This document shows, one piece after another, positions 62,663-64,000 of a stretch of 64,000 bases of DNA (the first letter of the stretch is position 1; each line of letters begins with the position of its first letter). The notes beneath the pieces were generated by a model. It did not search any database, was not told where the DNA came from, and saw only the letters and a list, made by a program, of their open reading frames with translations. Origin of the DNA: Patellaria atrata CBS 101060 (Eukaryota; Ascomycota; Dothideomycetes; Patellariales; Patellariaceae); the NCBI GenBank assembly GCA_010093705.1, contig MU006090.1, positions 500,056-564,055 on the forward strand. Direction: 5' to 3'. A program made the position numbers and the translations under genes.

Positions 62663-63640
62663 ATGCTCACCCAAGAACAAATATCCACAGCATTAGCCCC
62701 ATTTTACACAATCCTCGAGCTCCCCGATGTCCCACTGACATCCCTCTCAGAAGCCACCATCCGCACCGCCTTCAAGAAGGCCTCTCTCCTCTACCACCCC
62801 GACAAGAACACCGCCCCTGACGCAACAGCAATGTTCAGAAAGGTAGTCAAAGCACGGGAGATCTTGACCTCCGAGTCAAAACGAGAACAGTACCTCCGCG
62901 ACTGGGAACAAACCGTGCGTCGAGAGCGTCGAACAGTAACCTCATCCCCAACCACGGCATCGACAGCACCCTTCCGCACCCCCAGCAACCCGTTCAGCTC
63001 CCGTACCTACACCTATTACATGCCCAGGACCAGCAACCCATCACCACCCCGTACCTCCGCTTTCGCAGGCTATCCAGATGGCACGACGTACAACTGGGGC
63101 GCCTACCGCGAAGAGGCCGCTGAGCGCGAATTCAACAGAGAGGCTAGGGAGTCCCCGCATTATCCGTCTGATTTTCCGTATTTGCCTGGGAGGAGGTCCG
63201 GGGCCGACGGCCCGCTTTATCGGACGCAGACGAGGACTCCGAGTTGGGTGCCGCCGGAGAGTTATACGAGGAGGAGGGAGAGGACGCCGCTGGGTGAGGG
63301 GTTGGCGGGGAGGGGAACAGGAGAGGACATGGGGTGGAGTTCGCCTAGGTATACGCTTAGGGAGGTTAGGATGTCGATAAGGGAGATGGAGATGAGCGAG
63401 ATGGAGAGGGTTAGGAGGCTTAGGACTGAGACTGGAACGAGGGCTGGAATGAGGGGGAGCTTTAGGACCGAGACTAGGGCACCTAGAACTGCGCGACGGG
63501 AGTCGGAGAGGGGATTTAGGACTGAGACTCGGGAGCCGAGGACTGAGACGAGAGAACCCTGGGGAGAGGAATGGGTATTTAGGACTGAGACCCGCGAGCC
63601 GAGAGAGAGTGATGATGATGAGAGTGTGAAGTTCATATAG
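62663..63640 (+). CDS. J-domain (DnaJ/Hsp40-like) protein with repetitive tail
   Basis: Co-chaperone-type protein of 325 residues without introns. The J domain occupies about residues 12-85 and has the HPD motif in LLYHPDKNTAPDATAMF, which stimulates Hsp70 ATPase activity. The class is III, since there is no Gly/Phe region, zinc finger or C-terminal substrate domain. The rest is Arg/Pro/Ser/Thr-rich; the last 75 residues contain four degenerate copies of FRTETREPR. The ATG at 62663 is preferred because it puts the J domain at the N-terminus and lies at a normal distance from a TATA element; an in-frame ATG at 62528 would add 45 His/Thr-rich residues. The DNA encoding the tail is strongly purine-rich on the plus strand. 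Confidence 0.82.
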   Translation: MLTQEQISTALAPFYTILELPDVPLTSLSEATIRTAFKKASLLYHPDKNTAPDATAMFRKVVKAREILTSESKREQYLRDWEQTVRRERRTVTSSPTTASTAPFRTPSNPFSSRTYTYYMPRTSNPSPPRTSAFAGYPDGTTYNWGAYREEAAEREFNREARESPHYPSDFPYLPGRRSGADGPLYRTQTRTPSWVPPESYTRRRERTPLGEGLAGRGTGEDMGWSSPRYTLREVRMSIREMEMSEMERVRRLRTETGTRAGMRGSFRTETRAPRTARRESERGFRTETREPRTETREPWGEEWVFRTETREPRESDDDESVKFI

Positions 63641-64000
63641 CTTCTAGGGTTGTGGTCTTGAAGGGGTGTGGGTGTGGAGAGATATGTCTTGAGTAGGTCT
63701 TGAGATTGGTCTTGAGGTAGTCGAGAAGTAAATCTATAGGTAAATGGTGGCATTCTCCTGCAATACACAGTTCCAATATAAGTATATGCGATAAATATCA
63801 TTTCTCCAAATTCCTTGACATTATCAGTTCTACGCCAGAAGTTTTGCTAGTGAACTAATTAAAAATGTATGAAAGATGCTTTGCTCGTTCTCTTTTTGTT
63901 CGTCTTCCTTCCTTCCATTTCCCTTCCATGCACTTTCCGTATATTTCCCCTACCCCTTTCCACTTCAACACGCCTTATCGTACAAACTCCTACCGAGTAC
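63641..64000. other. 3' flank of the J-protein gene to window end
   Basis: A short AT-rich tail with pyrimidine-rich stretches near 63890-63970. No gene start was recognised before the window ends. Confidence 0.45.

Overview
The window is nuclear DNA of a filamentous ascomycete (Pezizomycotina). The evidence is short introns of about 46-200 bases with GT..AG ends, low gene density, and fungal-type versions of Hul5, Erg27, Hop1, Cdc4, RPC160 and Pab1. A leotiomycete is my best guess from the overall style, but that placement is inference only. I rebuilt exon structures by hand from splice sites and reading phase. Every multi-exon model given at high confidence keeps its frame across all junctions.

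Layout, left to right: an AT-rich start with a doubtful or broken small gene (about 1.25-1.97 kb, minus); the HECT ubiquitin ligase Hul5 (minus); a spacer holding a DNA-transposon end fragment and a tRNA-derived SINE-like element; the sterol 3-ketoreductase Erg27 (plus); a CM1/centrosomin-type coiled-coil protein (plus); a 920-residue disordered protein (minus); the meiotic axis protein Hop1 in ten exons (minus); the F-box/WD40 protein Cdc4 (plus); the largest subunit of RNA polymerase III (minus), divergent from a tail-anchored FHA protein (plus); a gene-poor stretch of about 5.6 kb with one small spliced Cys-rich candidate; a four-span membrane protein, poly(A)-binding protein, a 1405-residue proline-rich/coiled-coil protein and fructose-1,6-bisphosphatase (all minus); a 3.5 kb empty stretch; then a single-pass membrane protein, a class II aldolase-like protein, a 0.53 kb inverted-repeat MITE and a J-domain protein (all plus).

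The genes are mostly single-copy housekeeping functions (ubiquitin-proteasome, sterol synthesis, RNA metabolism, meiosis, gluconeogenesis) with no sign of an operon, a secondary-metabolite cluster or a defence island. The least explained items are the MITE and its solo end near the SINE, the repeat-rich tail-anchored FHA protein, the short CM1 protein, the 91-residue Cys-rich spliced ORF, and several lineage-type proteins of unknown function. I did not find a convincing new biological system. No tRNA, rRNA or CRISPR array was recognised.
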